Notes: generated by a model from the letters alone, not told the origin. DNA of 64,000 nucleotides from Chaetorhynchus papuensis (GCA_013396525.1 VWYX01000009.1:9487-73486); one strand, 5' to 3'. Counted from the stretch's first letter, positions 51,230 through 63,300 are shown. A program made the numbers and translations.

Positions 51230-52936
51230 GTGCCAGCAGAGTGATGAAACCAGCAGCTTCAGCAAGCCAGTCAGGCAGTGTGGGGGCTCCCCCATCCCAC
51301 TGTGGCAGCCAAGTGTGACAGCCACTCCCAGACTGGGCCTGTTAGGACATGACACACCTTTTGGCAGCCGTGATGGGGGAAAAAAGCCCTAAAGTTGGCC
51401 TGAAAACCACCACAGGACTAGCTGTGTGCCAGACCATGTGTGCTGGTTGGCCCTCTTCACCTGTCAAAAAAGTTGTCTGCTTATCTGCGCTGGGACATCC
51501 CACACTCATTTGCTAGTCATTATCCTCTGCCTTTCTCAAGAGCAGTGTTAGGGGACAGACTGGGGTCTCATGTTCTTCCCCAGGGTTGGCAGCACCTTCC
51601 CCAGACATTCCTCCCTACAGACTGGCCTTGCCTGGCTGCCCAGAGCCATGGCCGTGTGCTTCAAGCCTTGCTGGCCCTGAATGGCTGCTGTCAGGGTCCC
51701 TCTGGAGCAGACCTTTGCCCCCAGGGTATGTTCACGTGCCTGAGTTCCATCTGCATCCAAGGTCTCTGCCTTGTCCAGGATGCCTGGCTGGGCCCCAGTG
51801 CCCTGGGAAGTCCCCAGAAGTGACAAGAGTACAGCCAGCCTGGTGGTGAAGTTGCCACCAGACCTGGACCAACCCAGGCTTCCTGCTCCAGCCTTCATTC
51901 CTTGTCCTGGCCAAGTTGGGGGGCCTGGTGTAGGGGCTGCCCTGCATGCCCCGGCTTGGCAACAGCCCGCTGGGTTTGGGATTGCTGCGCCTTGCTGGGG
52001 CCATGCAGTGCTGCCAGTGGTTGGGGGTCTGCCTGGCCTGAGGAAAGGTGCCCAGTTCAGGGGTGCATCTGGTGTCTCTCTGAACCTGCAGTGCTGTTGG
52101 CAGATTTAGGATGTGTCCCTGGGCTTGAGGGCATTTGTGGGTTTGGAGGTTGCTAACAAGTTTTGGGGATGTGCCTGGGTGTGGTGCCATTTTGGGGTGA
52201 ACTTCAGAGTTTGTGAGTGTTGCTGTGGGCATCAGGTGCATGCTGCCAGGTTTGGGGGATGCTCCCATGTGTCAGGTGCATCTGCATTTGGTCCTGGATT
52301 TGGGCAATGCTACCAGGTCTAAGGGCTACTTCAGGTTTGGGGGTTGCCGCTGGGTTGAAAGTTGTTGAAAGCAACAATCTGCCCCACAGGAACAAACCCT
52401 GTCTGTGAAGCAGAACCAGACAGTGCATCCCATGGGATGCTGGCTGGGCAGGCTGTGCTCCCCAGCTGGTTGTTTCAGCAGCTTGGCTACCCAACTGGCC
52501 ACCCGTGAGAAGAGCTGGGTTGCCAACCCCAGGTGTTCTTAACTCGCCTTCTCTGAGGTGAAATCATGTCTCTATGTGACAGTACCCACTGTGCTGCCTG
52601 CTACGCTTAGGCAGTCAGTGGTGTGTTTCTCTTCAGAGTTTAAAGGCCTAAGTCCTCCTTTGGAGTCTCTGGTGATGATCGCTCAGGGCCACTGACCAGG
52701 GCTGATTTTCTGTTCTGTTGGTTGCTTTGCTCAGTGGTGCTGTTGGAAGGAAGTCAGGCAGTGCTGCTCTGCTGCTGCGTGCAGGAGCAGATGTGGAGGG
52801 AAGAGCCTTTAGGAAATCCCTTCCCAAATCCAGCTGAGGATTAAGAGGTTTGCTGCCAGTGAAATTGCCGCGGCACCTACATCACCTGTTGAGGTCTCTA
52901 ACTTCTTCTGGGTTCACCTTAGTTTCTTCTCTGCAG
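51230..52936. repeat. GC-rich, CpG-poor block with a degenerate minisatellite
   Basis: About 1.3 kb (51230-52560) stands out as GC-rich in an AT-rich window, yet CpG is rare, unlike the island at 22.4 kb. From about 51905 to 52370 a variable motif close to GGTTTGGGGATGCTGCC recurs at irregular spacing of roughly 20-50 bp (for example near 51970, 52138, 52160, 52250, 52299 and 52335). This is a strongly decayed tandem array. Long open frames on both strands, including 178 codons on the minus strand, follow from stop-poor GC-rich composition; I do not call them genes. The remainder up to 52936 is ordinary sequence ending in a pyrimidine-rich tract. Confidence 0.55.
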
Positions 52937-53144
52937 GAGGCTGTTGGCAAGCATTGAATCATTGCTCTCTGAGCTGTTGGATCCTCTTGTTGCTTTTTGT
53001 CACAAAGCGCGTTGTCAGATGGCTGTTCAGTGGCTGCAACTGCTAGGTATGGGTTGCTATCGTGTCGCTAAGTATCAAGAAGGGCAACCAAAGCTATTTC
53101 TGAAAATGAGTCTTTGCAAAGCCACAAGTTTCTGCCAACATTAA
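52937..53144 (+). CDS. Exon-like open block after a strong acceptor, plus strand
   Basis: The acceptor is among the best in the window (TTCACCTTAGTTTCTTCTCT, then GCAG). From it one frame runs 68 complete codons to TAA, reading RLLASIESLLSELLDPLVAF, then CHKARCQMAVQWLQLLGMGC and so on. The Leu-rich first part looks helical and protein-like. It may be a terminal exon. Alternatively it may end at an internal donor, TAG|GTATGG at about 53046. I recognise no family. It is on the strand opposite the better exon candidates, so it would belong to another transcript or to a retroelement-derived gene fragment. Confidence 0.3.
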
Positions 53145-55422
53145 GATAAGTGTTTCCCTTTGTAAATGGTATCAGTAGACTGATCTGACCTGCACTTGGA
53201 CCTCAGTTGGTCTGACCTCATCAATGACAAGGAGACCTAATTCTCCCCAGCTATTCTAATGTGGGAGCAAATAGCTTGCTGGTGATGTGAAATATATCTC
53301 AAGTCAGAGATGCCTTACATCATGCCAATCTTTTTAACAGTAAAGGTAAAAGAATTGACTGATTTTTAAAGACGATTTTTCCAGGTATTTTATTCTCACA
53401 GGTAACGGTGGTACTCAGCATTCCATGTGTCAAGGTGTTGGAGCATGACTTTTCAGGGAGAATGGTCGATGACTAGTTACAGTTATCTTCAGTCAGTTGA
53501 ATACTCACAAGCTTTGACAAAAGAGAGAAGGTCTTTTAACAGCCATACCTTGATTGCTAAAGCAAAAATCTAAATTCCTTACTGACTAAGCTCTGGTTGG
53601 GTTGCTAGGGCTCTGTGACTTATTTTATTCATCTAGTATCATTACTGAGGTAGATTCTAAGAAACTGACAGTTTTGTGCAAGGCTGGCAGATTTGTCAAA
53701 ATCTCAAGAAAATTCTGTTACTTGATTTTATTTTAAAAACTTGGTGTCAACTTGTTCTTTCTTGACACATTTCCCACTTCCCACTTTCACTGAACAAAGG
53801 TAGGGTAAAAAGAAGTCAATGCTCTGAATATTTTCCCTGTCATGACAAGGTAATGAGCCTGCTAGATCACACTGATCCAGTGAATAAGAGGAGATGCTGA
53901 GCACACAACAGGGACTACAGTGGAGACATCCCCCATGCTGTCCTGCAGTACTAACCAGCAAGCCATGTCAGCTTAAGGGCAGATCTTCACCCACAAATCT
54001 ATCTCTAACTCAAGGCAAGTACTAATAAATATCAAGGAGAGTGCTAGTAAGTACTACAGTGGTACTTAATGATAAATTAACACTGCTTTGTTTCTAATGT
54101 CAGACACTTCTCCTGTCTTCAGGAGCAGAGTGGGAGAGCTGTAACAATTTTAAGACTGACAACTGAACACAGTAAATACTTAATTCACCACAGTGGTAAT
54201 AGGGTTTGAGTTATTGCGTGGAGATATCTGCATTACTGTGGAGGTCATCGCAGGGTTTGCAGAGGACAGAAAACATATTCTGGTAATGTTGAGTAAGACC
54301 AGAATTGTTAATCTGCAGCCTTCTCAGAAATAAAAACAAACATGTGAAAACATAAATCTAAACAAACTGAAGCTCTAGAGACTATTTCAGAGAACCATCA
54401 TGGAATTATCTAAGAAAAATGGTAGTAAGAGAGTACACATTCCCCATGACTGCGGTCTCAGTCTTTCAGAGCTAACATACGTTATTATGTTATTATTCAT
54501 CTTCAGATACAGTAAAAACAGTTGAAATGGCTGTCTATTAGACCTCTGATCCTATTTTTTCCTCACAAAGGTCTGGCACACATCTAGTGCACATCAGTGC
54601 AGGGAGATAGGGCAGAATAGTTCACCCACCAAATAGAAGAGTCATGTGTACAGAAATTAGGTCATCCAAAAGGTGTTCAGGCATGTGACTGCCATTGGGG
54701 TTAACCATTTATTTCCATCAAAGACTGTTGCTCAGGTAATACTGACTATCTGCAGCTGTGCAACCCATCCAAGAGCAGGGGACTAAACCCCTAGGACAGC
54801 CCTAGCCCCTGCATAAGCCTTCCTTCCCAAACAGCTGTATCCACAGCGCTGGTCACACCCAGACCACCAGCTCTCCCTGAAAGAATGACAGAAGGAATGT
54901 CCATGCCAGATCACAGTCTCTCCTGCTATTCTTGATGTAAATGAAGAAAAAAGAAAAAGGAAACTAACTAAGAAAATGGAGACCTTTCTTGACAACTCTA
55001 AAATTAAAAGATTCATCATTGTTTATACCAGTGCTGTCAAATGAGAGATGTGAGAACTACTGCAGGATCACACCACAAAGCTGAAGATACTCTCCAAATC
55101 CTTTGGGCTTTTTTTTCCATTTAAAACACTTACTTCAGATGTACTGACTAACCAGTGTCAAAGGACGCCTGTTTTAGTCAGATGCATTATTAAATCTATT
55201 TTACTCTAAAAGAAAATAATTAACCCACAACAACCAATGTATGCATCTTTGTTAATCATTAAAACAAGAAGTTGAAACAATTCTCAGTACATGTCAGAAA
55301 CAAACTAAGATAATGGATCTTAATTTCAAAGTATGTAATTAAGCCAAAATTTGCTTTCTGACTTTATAAATTAATATCACTTACTGAACAGGACATGCTT
55401 AAAAGTTGATTTTTTATGATCT
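53145..55422. other. Unique DNA, nothing recognised
   Basis: AT-rich sequence. Several GTAAG-type words on the minus strand were checked (53312, 53578, 55128), and each lacks a good acceptor or an open frame. No transposon is seen. Confidence 0.4.
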
Positions 55423-55436
55423 ACACCAGGTGGCAG
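55423..55436 (+). promoter_or_regulatory. CTCF-like motif
   Basis: ACACCAGGTGGCAG matches the CTCF core consensus CCASYAGRKGGCRS at 13 of 14 positions, on the plus strand. It lies about 60 bp before the CR1 at 55.5 kb. Confidence 0.38.
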
Positions 55437-55494
55437 ATTATAGCAGTTCTGGAAACTGAACAAATGAAATGGAGATGAGCCCATTTAGAACTGT

Positions 55495-56222
55495 ATGTGA
55501 AGAAGTGGAAAACAGCTTATGGTTTAATTTCAGCAAAGACAAATATAAGGCCTTGCCCTGGGGAAAACATCATCCAGGAGTGCAGCACAAGCCAGGATTT
55601 ACCCCTCTGGGGAGCACCTCAGTAGATAAAGGACCTGGAGTCCTGGTGGACAACAACCTCAACAGGAGTGAGCAGTGTTCTGCTGCGGCAAAGAAAGACC
55701 ACAGGATGTTGGGTTCCATCAAAAAGGCATCACCAGCAGAGATTAAAGAAGTCACTATCCCACTCTACTCAGTGTTTGTCAGGCCACCTCTGGAATACTG
55801 TGTTCCATTTTGATCCCTGCTGGACAAAAAAAAAAAAGATGTAGACAGGCTGGACAGGGTTCAGAGAAGGGCCAGAAAGATGACCAAAGAACTGGGAAGC
55901 CTGCCATTTGAGGAAAGGCTGAGAGCTGGGTTTGTTCAGCATGGGGAAAAGAAGGCTTAGGGGAGACCTTATCACTATGTTTGAGTGCTTAAAGTGTGGC
56001 TACAAAGAAGATGGAGACTCCTTTTTTACAAGAATTCACACAGAAAAGATAAGAGGTAATGGATATGAGTTACTTCTGGAGACATTCCTATTGGACACAG
56101 AGTAAAATTTTTCACTATGAGAACAATTAGCCATTGGATTAATATCCCCAGGCAAAGAGTATATTCCCCAACACTGGACATTTTTAAGATCCATCTGGAC
56201 GGGGTGCTGTCTACCTTTTGAC
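55495..56222 (+). mobile_element. CR1 LINE with the end of the reverse-transcriptase ORF
   Basis: Plus-strand translation shows the C-terminal part of CR1 ORF2: FSKDKYKALPWGKHHPGVQH, then LGSTSVDKGPGVLVDNNLNR, AAAKKDHRMLGSIKKA and VRPPLEYCVPF, where intact elements have the RPHLEYC motif. After a TGA and an A-run insertion the same protein region continues in broken frames (recognisable as RVQRRARKMTKELGSLPFEE and GYKEDGDSFFTR). It differs in type from the 44.1 and 26.6 kb copies, so it is another CR1 subfamily. Truncated and inactive. Confidence 0.93.
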
Positions 56223-59200
56223 TAATAATTCAACAAGGCAAGATCAATTCTAAGAATTGTGTTCAGAACCAGAAGTAAAGCTCATAAAACCTCGCCATCT
56301 GCTCCCAGCCCTGTAAAAGGAACTGAGCAGAGAGGATTTCATCCATCTGTACTGTTACCATCAGATACAAACCCCTAAGCACAGCAGTGGCATCTAGGGC
56401 CTATTCATTCATCAGGTAACTGACCTGAATCCTTTCCTGCCTTTACAATGCTGTCTTTCCAACATCCTTTTAGGACAAGGCTCCTGAGTTTGTCCCAGAG
56501 AATATGGAGCAAAGAGGAATGGCTACAAAATCTGCAGGCATGGTGGGAATGAAGCTGTGACTTCCCTTCCTGTCCACAGCCCCAGTCATTCAGTTAGTCA
56601 TCACTAACCTTGGTGCTGTGCCTGGCATATACTTCAAGGCAATGCAAAAATACATATCCTTTTTCTTTCCAGGGAAGGCAACAGTTGGTGTTCCCAGGCT
56701 GCTAATTTCTTGTGTGCCTAAGTCGAAAGGGTTATTGCCTCTTCCCACTCATCCACTTCCTAACAACTGCTGTCACTCTCCTGCTACTGCAAGGTTTCTC
56801 ATTTTGCTCTTTGCTTCATTACCTTTCCCAAGTATAGAAAACTCCAATTCTGGGCTTGCCCTGAACAGCAAATATAACAAAGCTCACCCCTCTTTGTAGT
56901 GAAGGTGTCTCTGCATTAGCACCAGTAGCTCCAGGCACGGTCTCCACCATCAAACACAACAGCAGAGACAATCAGTGCAAAGCATTAAAAAATACAGAAA
57001 AAGACACCAAGACAGAGCTGGTAGGCCGATGAGAAAGGGCCTATCTGAGATCTGACATCTTAGTCAGTTTAGAATTAAAGGTAAGTTTTAAAAGTTTGAA
57101 GTGAAAAAGAAATCTAGTTGTGAGAAAAATACTTTGGGGACTCAGTTCTCTCCCGTACATCCCCATACAATTGATCCTGTGCCTAAATTTTGAGGATGTA
57201 AGTTTTGTTCCAGATTGATGCTGACAGCCTCCAGTTTTAATGGGACTGCACTGCATTTTATTTATACATATGTTGAGTATATTTTCTCAAACACCAGTCC
57301 CCACCTTGAGTGGGACATGAATACCTACATCAGAACAACAATACTATACAGAAAAAAAAAATAGCAAAAAAGTTACAAGATTCTTAGAATTCTCTTTGAA
57401 ATAATTGTCAGTTATTCCTTTGTCTACTTTAAAAGTCAATACAAAACAGAAGAAAATACTTTCCAAGAAGACATGCAAGCAGTTCAGAGCCTCATTCAGA
57501 GTTTCAAGGTTTTCCATTTTTGACAGTTTCTACTACCATGCTACCAGTGTCCCTGTAGCAGCACAGCATGTTAGCCTGGGGATTTGATTTCCTTTCATCA
57601 GGAAAAAGAGAGGAGAAGAAGAATTACATTTTCTCATGCTTCTTTGAGGCATAGCCAAACACCCAGTCGTTGGTTTTCTGAGAATTCAGACAAAAGGTAT
57701 GCTCATACTTAGCCTGTCTTTCAGGCTGACATGCAGCTCCCACTATAAGGAGTACCAATAGAAGAGAAAATCTTTGGTCACAAATGTCCTTGAACTCCTG
57801 AATTACTAACTCCCCAATACAGAACTATGAAGCATCAGCATGCAACAGCCTCGGGATGCTGTAAGTAATTCAGTGATTCCTCCTCTCTTTTATAAATCCA
57901 AGATTTGGCCTTATTTGTTTACAAACTTTGCTGCCTGTACCCACAAAAAACACTCACAAAAAACAAACACACATTTCAATTCCTTGACATTTTGATTTTC
58001 ACATAAAAGGTCTTATCTATGTACATGAAAATTTTAAGTATTCCTTGTAATAGGGATTTGATTGTCATTGTAAAAGCAAGGAACACCCTCTTCTGTGTTG
58101 GGAAACAAAATTTCAGGTCCAGTTGGATTAATTTAATTTTTTTTCATCTTGTTCACCAAGATCTATATATAGATATTTACACTGAAAGTATATCACTACC
58201 CTCTTAATGTGGCAGTGGACACAAGAGGGTAGTCATCAGAGTTGGAAATCATGCGGATGGCAATGACAGAAGGTTGTATTGTGCCTGAACTCGTATATCC
58301 TTATCCAGCAGCCCAACACATGGTAAATATAATTGATTTTATCATAGTGACAGGCTTCTACCCACTGTTTTGTTGTGTATTTCTAATAAAAATGTCTAGA
58401 CTCATGAATTAATTTCTCTCATTTTCCTCTCCTCCAATCTCCTTTTGATTTTTTGAGACCTACAGCAATATATGTATTTCTTTGAAGCTACTTTGCAGAC
58501 TCCTGAGTAAGGATGAGGTACCAAACTGGGCTAGAACATCCAGCTTGACAGCCAGATGATCCACATACTGACAGCACCAAGCAGCCTTCTGCAATTTATC
58601 TTCAGGGAATGAAAAAACCTGACAGGGGAGTGAGTGCAAAGGAAGAACCTATGGACAAGATTGTGAACCACATAAAAACACATCATGAACTTTGCCATGT
58701 GCAGGAATGGTGTGTGAAAAGGTCAGGCTAACTAGACAGTACACGGGACCTGAGGACTCAGCACTGCAGCGCTGTCTCTGCAAAACCAGACGTGACCTCT
58801 GGAGCAAGCTTACCCATATGTGTAACCAGAGCTCTGCCTCAGGAAGACACTCAGCCACAGCAAGTGCCTGTGGACCTTACAACACTTGAAGAAAAGTTAT
58901 TTTTGAGGGGAAAATAATGCACCAGGCCAGGGTGGGTTTTAACACACAGTTAAGGATAGTACTCCCTGGTAATAAATGTACAGATAAATTCAAGCTGAAA
59001 GAAAATGAAAAAGGGCAGTTATCAACTTTTATAGAACTGATAATACAGCTCTTAAAAAAAAAAAAAAAAGGCAAGGAAAGGACTGAAGCTTTTATTTTCC
59101 TGAGTGATTTGTTGGTATTTAGATAAAATCAAAAATACTATCAAAATTGGACAAAATCAGATATCATTCACTGGATGCAGTAAATAAAACGGGAGTGCAA

Positions 59201-59676
59201 GTAGTGTGAAGTTATTTTCAAATTGTTTGCTGATAATCCTCCAGTATTTCGAGAAGAAGAATTTTTCTTCTGCCAAATTTATACACCTATATAATAATTT
59301 GAAAGGATGGGTGCACTAAGTCACAGCAGTTTACCACAAGCTGAGCTTTAAGCACCCTGACCTAAAAGACACAGAAGAAAAGAAGTTAACATCAAACATC
59401 TGACTGTTGACCTGGATAAAAATAAAAAGACTATTCTGGTTACAGTGCCCCATGTATATTTTTAACTTTATTTATAATCTGTTCTCCTAGAGATGTCCAA
59501 GGAATTTTGCCTTGCAGTTCAGCCAGCGAGTAGAACAGTTGGGCCTTTTAAGTTTGACTCACTTCTTTTCAATTCTCACCTGTACTTCTCTGTTAAATTT
59601 AGCATACACTTATTTACAAATAACAGAAAAATAAAAAGTTTACTTTTGTCCAGTTACTGTTACATGAGTTTCAGAA
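56223..59676. other. Unique DNA, nothing recognised
   Basis: AT-rich with several homopolymer runs (an A-run at 59054-59069). No exon-like block meets the acceptor, open frame and donor criteria. Open frames here are short and isolated. Confidence 0.45.
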
Positions 59677-59905
59677 AATCACAGAATAATTTAGGTTGGA
59701 AAAAAACCTCAAAGATCACTGAATCTAACTGTTAACCCAATCTTGCCAGGTCTACCACTGAACAAAGTCCCTAGGCACCACATTTATACACTCACTATTT
59801 GCAGGAACAGTGATTCCATCACTTCTCTGGGCAGCCTATTCCAAGCTTGACCATGTTTTCAGTGAAGAAATTTTTCCTAATATCAAATCTAAACATGCAA
59901 AAATG
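59677..59905 (-). mobile_element. CR1 LINE 3'-end fragment, minus orientation
   Basis: The plus strand carries the reverse complement of a CR1 tail: AAAATCACAGAATAATTTAG, GTTGGAAAAAAACCTCAAAG and ATCACTGAATCTAACTGTTA, then a block ending CTCTGGGCAGCCTATTCCAA, equivalent to 'ttggaataggctgcccagag' on the element strand. About the last 230 bp of the element remains. It sits just 38 bp past the donor of the exon candidate at 59943-60304, that is, inside the presumed intron. Confidence 0.88.
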
Positions 59906-59942
59906 GTAAAAAGCTTCACTAGAATATCCTGGGCATACTTAC

Positions 59943-60304
59943 AGGATTTCTCTGTTTTGTTTATCTGATTTAGAAGTGTGTAAAAGTAGAACCTGCATCA
60001 GGCCACACATTATGTTCTGGGATCTGCACGTGTTTGAGGCCTTTTTTCTGTGACCCTTGACACTGGAATGACTGTCCAAAATGGCCATGGTTTTGTTGAT
60101 AAAATTAGAGCAGGCAGGTAAAAAGAGACTAAGCAGTCTTAGGGATGTGAGCTTTGTTTTGTAACGCAAGTGGGAAACCCCATGTGCCCTTAGTAAATCT
60201 TTGGAAAGCTGAAGCCTGTGGTAAATTACAGGGTCTGGTGATGTAAACACTGTTAGGGATCCCAAATTAGAGGAGCACTGCTTGGCACAGTACTGCACTT
60301 TCTC
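59943..60304 (-). CDS. Candidate internal coding exon (362 nt), unknown protein
   Basis: This is the longest exon candidate in the window. The minus strand has a strong acceptor (ATCTGCCTGTCTCTGCTGGA, then TTTCAG) and a strong donor (ATCCT|GTAAGTATG). One frame is open across all 120 codons plus two bases. It starts EKVQYCAKQCSSNLGSLTVF and later has HRLQLSKDLLRAHGVSHLRY and KTKLTSLRLLSLFLPACSNF, then a Lys/Arg/Ser-rich part and MCGLMQVLLLH. Composition is that of a normal soluble protein with a basic, helical middle. I cannot assign a family. Its donor phase (two bases left over) does not fit directly onto the 50336-50446 exon, so at least one exon would lie between them, or they belong to different genes. 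Confidence 0.5.
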
Positions 60305-63300
60305 CTGAAATCCAGCAGAGACAGGCAGATCCCTTCAAATGATGATTCATCTAAGGGCTGAAAATCTATGCCCACCCACCAGCAAATTGGGCACAGGGTC
60401 TGAGCTAGAATTTGGGCCATGTAAATACTGCTGGTTTTACCTACATCAGAGAGGCAAAGTAACAGCTCTGTCTTCTCCAGCAGTGTATGGTACCCACGTA
60501 CAAGAAACATTGCGACAAGAAGGAGGTGTATGTGTGACCTGCCACATCCTCATTTGTGTGTTCAACTGAAAAATGATCTAGGAACGAGAACTCCAGCCCA
60601 CTCTGCAGACGATGGTACTGTAAAAATACTGACAGAGACATTTGGGAAACTATTCCTGCACACTTCTTGTTTGGACATGACATAATGATTTGCACAGACA
60701 ACTCTTTGTTTGTCTGCTTGAGAAAGTCACATCACATCTTTCAATAGCCACAAAGATTAACTTTTGTGACCAGCATCATTGTATTGATGGGTTCTGGGAG
60801 CAATTAGCACATACTCTTCACGTGCTCAAAAAACTTGCAAGTGCAGTAACAGGCAATTCACCATAGAAACCCATAAACCCCCTGTATATTTACTATACAA
60901 CTTCAGCTTTTAATTGCTTACTGTTCACTGCAGAGACTAAATTACTTGAACGTTGATACATAACTCAAGGTCAAAATACCTTCCTCAGAATTGCCCATTT
61001 CTGAACTTCCAATAAACTGCTCATTTTTATCTTGGAATGGGAATATTGCTTTTACTACCCTGACTTTTAAGCAGTCATGAGTATATTTTTAGCTGGTTTA
61101 AATTGTCATAGCAACATTTCTCTCATGAGATCGGGATCTCATCCCTCATCTCTCTGTCTTATGTCATATAAAGGCAGAAGGCAGATTTTACCACGTGTCA
61201 GAATTTTATACCACACTGTTATACAAGCACAGGACATCACATTCCCATTATTAGCTGAAATGCAATGGATTTCCTGTAGAACCAGTAAATGGGTTTTTTT
61301 GACAAATGCAGCTTGTTCCAGGCTCTGTGCTCCTTTCTAGGAAATTGTGGATAACGTCTGCACTAGTTCTTTTACATTGTCCAGCTATTTGTTCTCACTA
61401 CTTTTTTTCCTCCAGGCTGGGTAAGAATATGTAAAACTAGAGGAAGATGTTATCACAAATCCTGAGCAAGATTTGAATTAGCTCCAGCACCGAAAATCAT
61501 ATAGCTCCTATAAAACCTGCTCAGGACCTGGGAAATCCGATCCACACTCATTGTCTCATAGTCCCCCAGACCATCAGCAAATAAACTAGTTGGAGTCACA
61601 CCTTTCAGTGTTGATGTGCACATATCATTTGGCAGAGCCATGAAATGCATTTTTAAAATTATTATCTCCAGTGTGGACTGCTTTCCCCCTTAATAAGAGG
61701 GACTGAGGAGTGTAATAGGTTTCTTAGTTTTTCTTTCTATATTTGTTTAAAATCTTCATGATCTCCTATGCAGTCAGTGGCTTTTGTTGAAATTTTTGTA
61801 AGACCGACAAGCTTGCCTTTTATTGGTAATGCCTAAATCATTCATGTCAGAGTCTAACACTAAAATACAAAACAACACTTCCTTTTGAGGGCAAGAAAGA
61901 ACACATTTCTAAACTAGAATTGTGACTGAAACTGTGGGGATTTAAAAAAAAAACTTTCTCAAAATTCAAAGGGGTGGAAAAATCTTCAATGAAGTTCTGT
62001 TATTTTACTTTAATTTTGAGAAATCTGAAAGGACACTTTCTGGCTATAAGCCAGCTGGCTATAAGTCAGCAAGTTTCAAGTGGCAGAAAATTTCCTTATA
62101 TATTTGTACAGCTCACCAGGGACATGAACAAGAACATATGCTTCCTGCTATGAATATTTGGAACACATCTGAATGAACATCACCATAGCAGAAGGACATG
62201 GGAGCTGGGGTTGATGACATCAGGCAGGCTGGGTGTGAAACAGGCACCAGATCTGAGAGAGGGGAAAGACAGAAGATCAGGTGGTTTTTATTTTAAGGGA
62301 TAATTATTGATCCATTCATTTAAGGACTGGCCATTCACCACCCTACTGAAAAAATGGTCCTGGTGCTGAGGCAGCAAAAGTCAGCTCACAAAATGCAGGA
62401 GTGGGTAGGTCACCTTGTCTTATTCCACTCCTATTTGCAAACCCCTGCAGCAAATCAAGAGTCTAGTCATGCATTGACTTCAAAACTGCTGTGGGATGAC
62501 TCTAAGATAATCATGGAAAATTTTTCACCCCAAAATCAGTGTGAACACCTAGCCCAAGGCCTCTGCAGAAAAATATATCCTGATTAAACTACAATAGTGT
62601 ATACTTTCTCTTGTTCTTTTGGTCTCCTTGTAAGAGGAACATTAAAGGGATTTTGATACCTATCTAGAGAATTGAATTCTTACTGAAATAAAAAGTGGAA
62701 TTTCCCTAAATTAAGCCCTCCTTAGCAATCCTAAGCACTCATCAGAATGGTTAAAAAGATAGGGGGCATTCTAACTGTATTGTGCTTCCTGGCAAAACTC
62801 ATTTTGCAATGAGAGCTCAGATTCAGCCAGCTTACTTCACAAGTCACTCCAGTAAAAGTACACATATAAGCCGGGGCAAAATGGACCTCCCCATGCAGTG
62901 TATAAAACACCAGTGATCTTTTTTACGTTATAAAAAGCAGAGATCTTTAAGCTGGCTCATATGTTCATCCCCTCCCTGTCTGCTTCCCTCTACTCTGTGT
63001 TTCAGCTTAGACATTATTTTACACCTGTGTTAGAGATCCAGGATATTTTTGGAAAACAACAGCTTTAATGTAACTAGGTGTTCAGTGGAAGAAAGAGTTA
63101 GCTGTTAGTTGTTAGTTGTTCTGTGTGCACTACTCCTGTGTGAAAGTCTGAAATGTAGAGTCATGAAAGGCCTAGATTCTCTCTGTCTAAATGTGGTTTA
63201 TTATTAGCTCAGTACAACCCAGCAGCCTATCCGCAGTGTCTAATGATATACAAAGGTTTGTTGAGATTTTGATGTGAGTACAAATGACTTTAGGACTTAA

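Noticed and set aside
51732..52268. 178-codon minus-strand frame rich in Pro, Gln and Asn-Pro-Lys motifs
   Set aside because: The composition comes from the degenerate GC-rich tandem array, with overlapping frames open on both strands.
4869..53090. Short similarity between 4869-4895 and 53042-53070 (CTAGGTAT-GGTTGC core)
   Set aside because: It is only about 20-25 bp with several mismatches and does not extend; too weak to claim a shared repeat.
55385..55420. 36-nt minus-strand open block with a fair acceptor and a GTAAGTG donor
   Set aside because: Its phase 0-0 does not link the exon at 59943-60304 to that at 50336-50446, and it abuts the CTCF-like site; no independent support.
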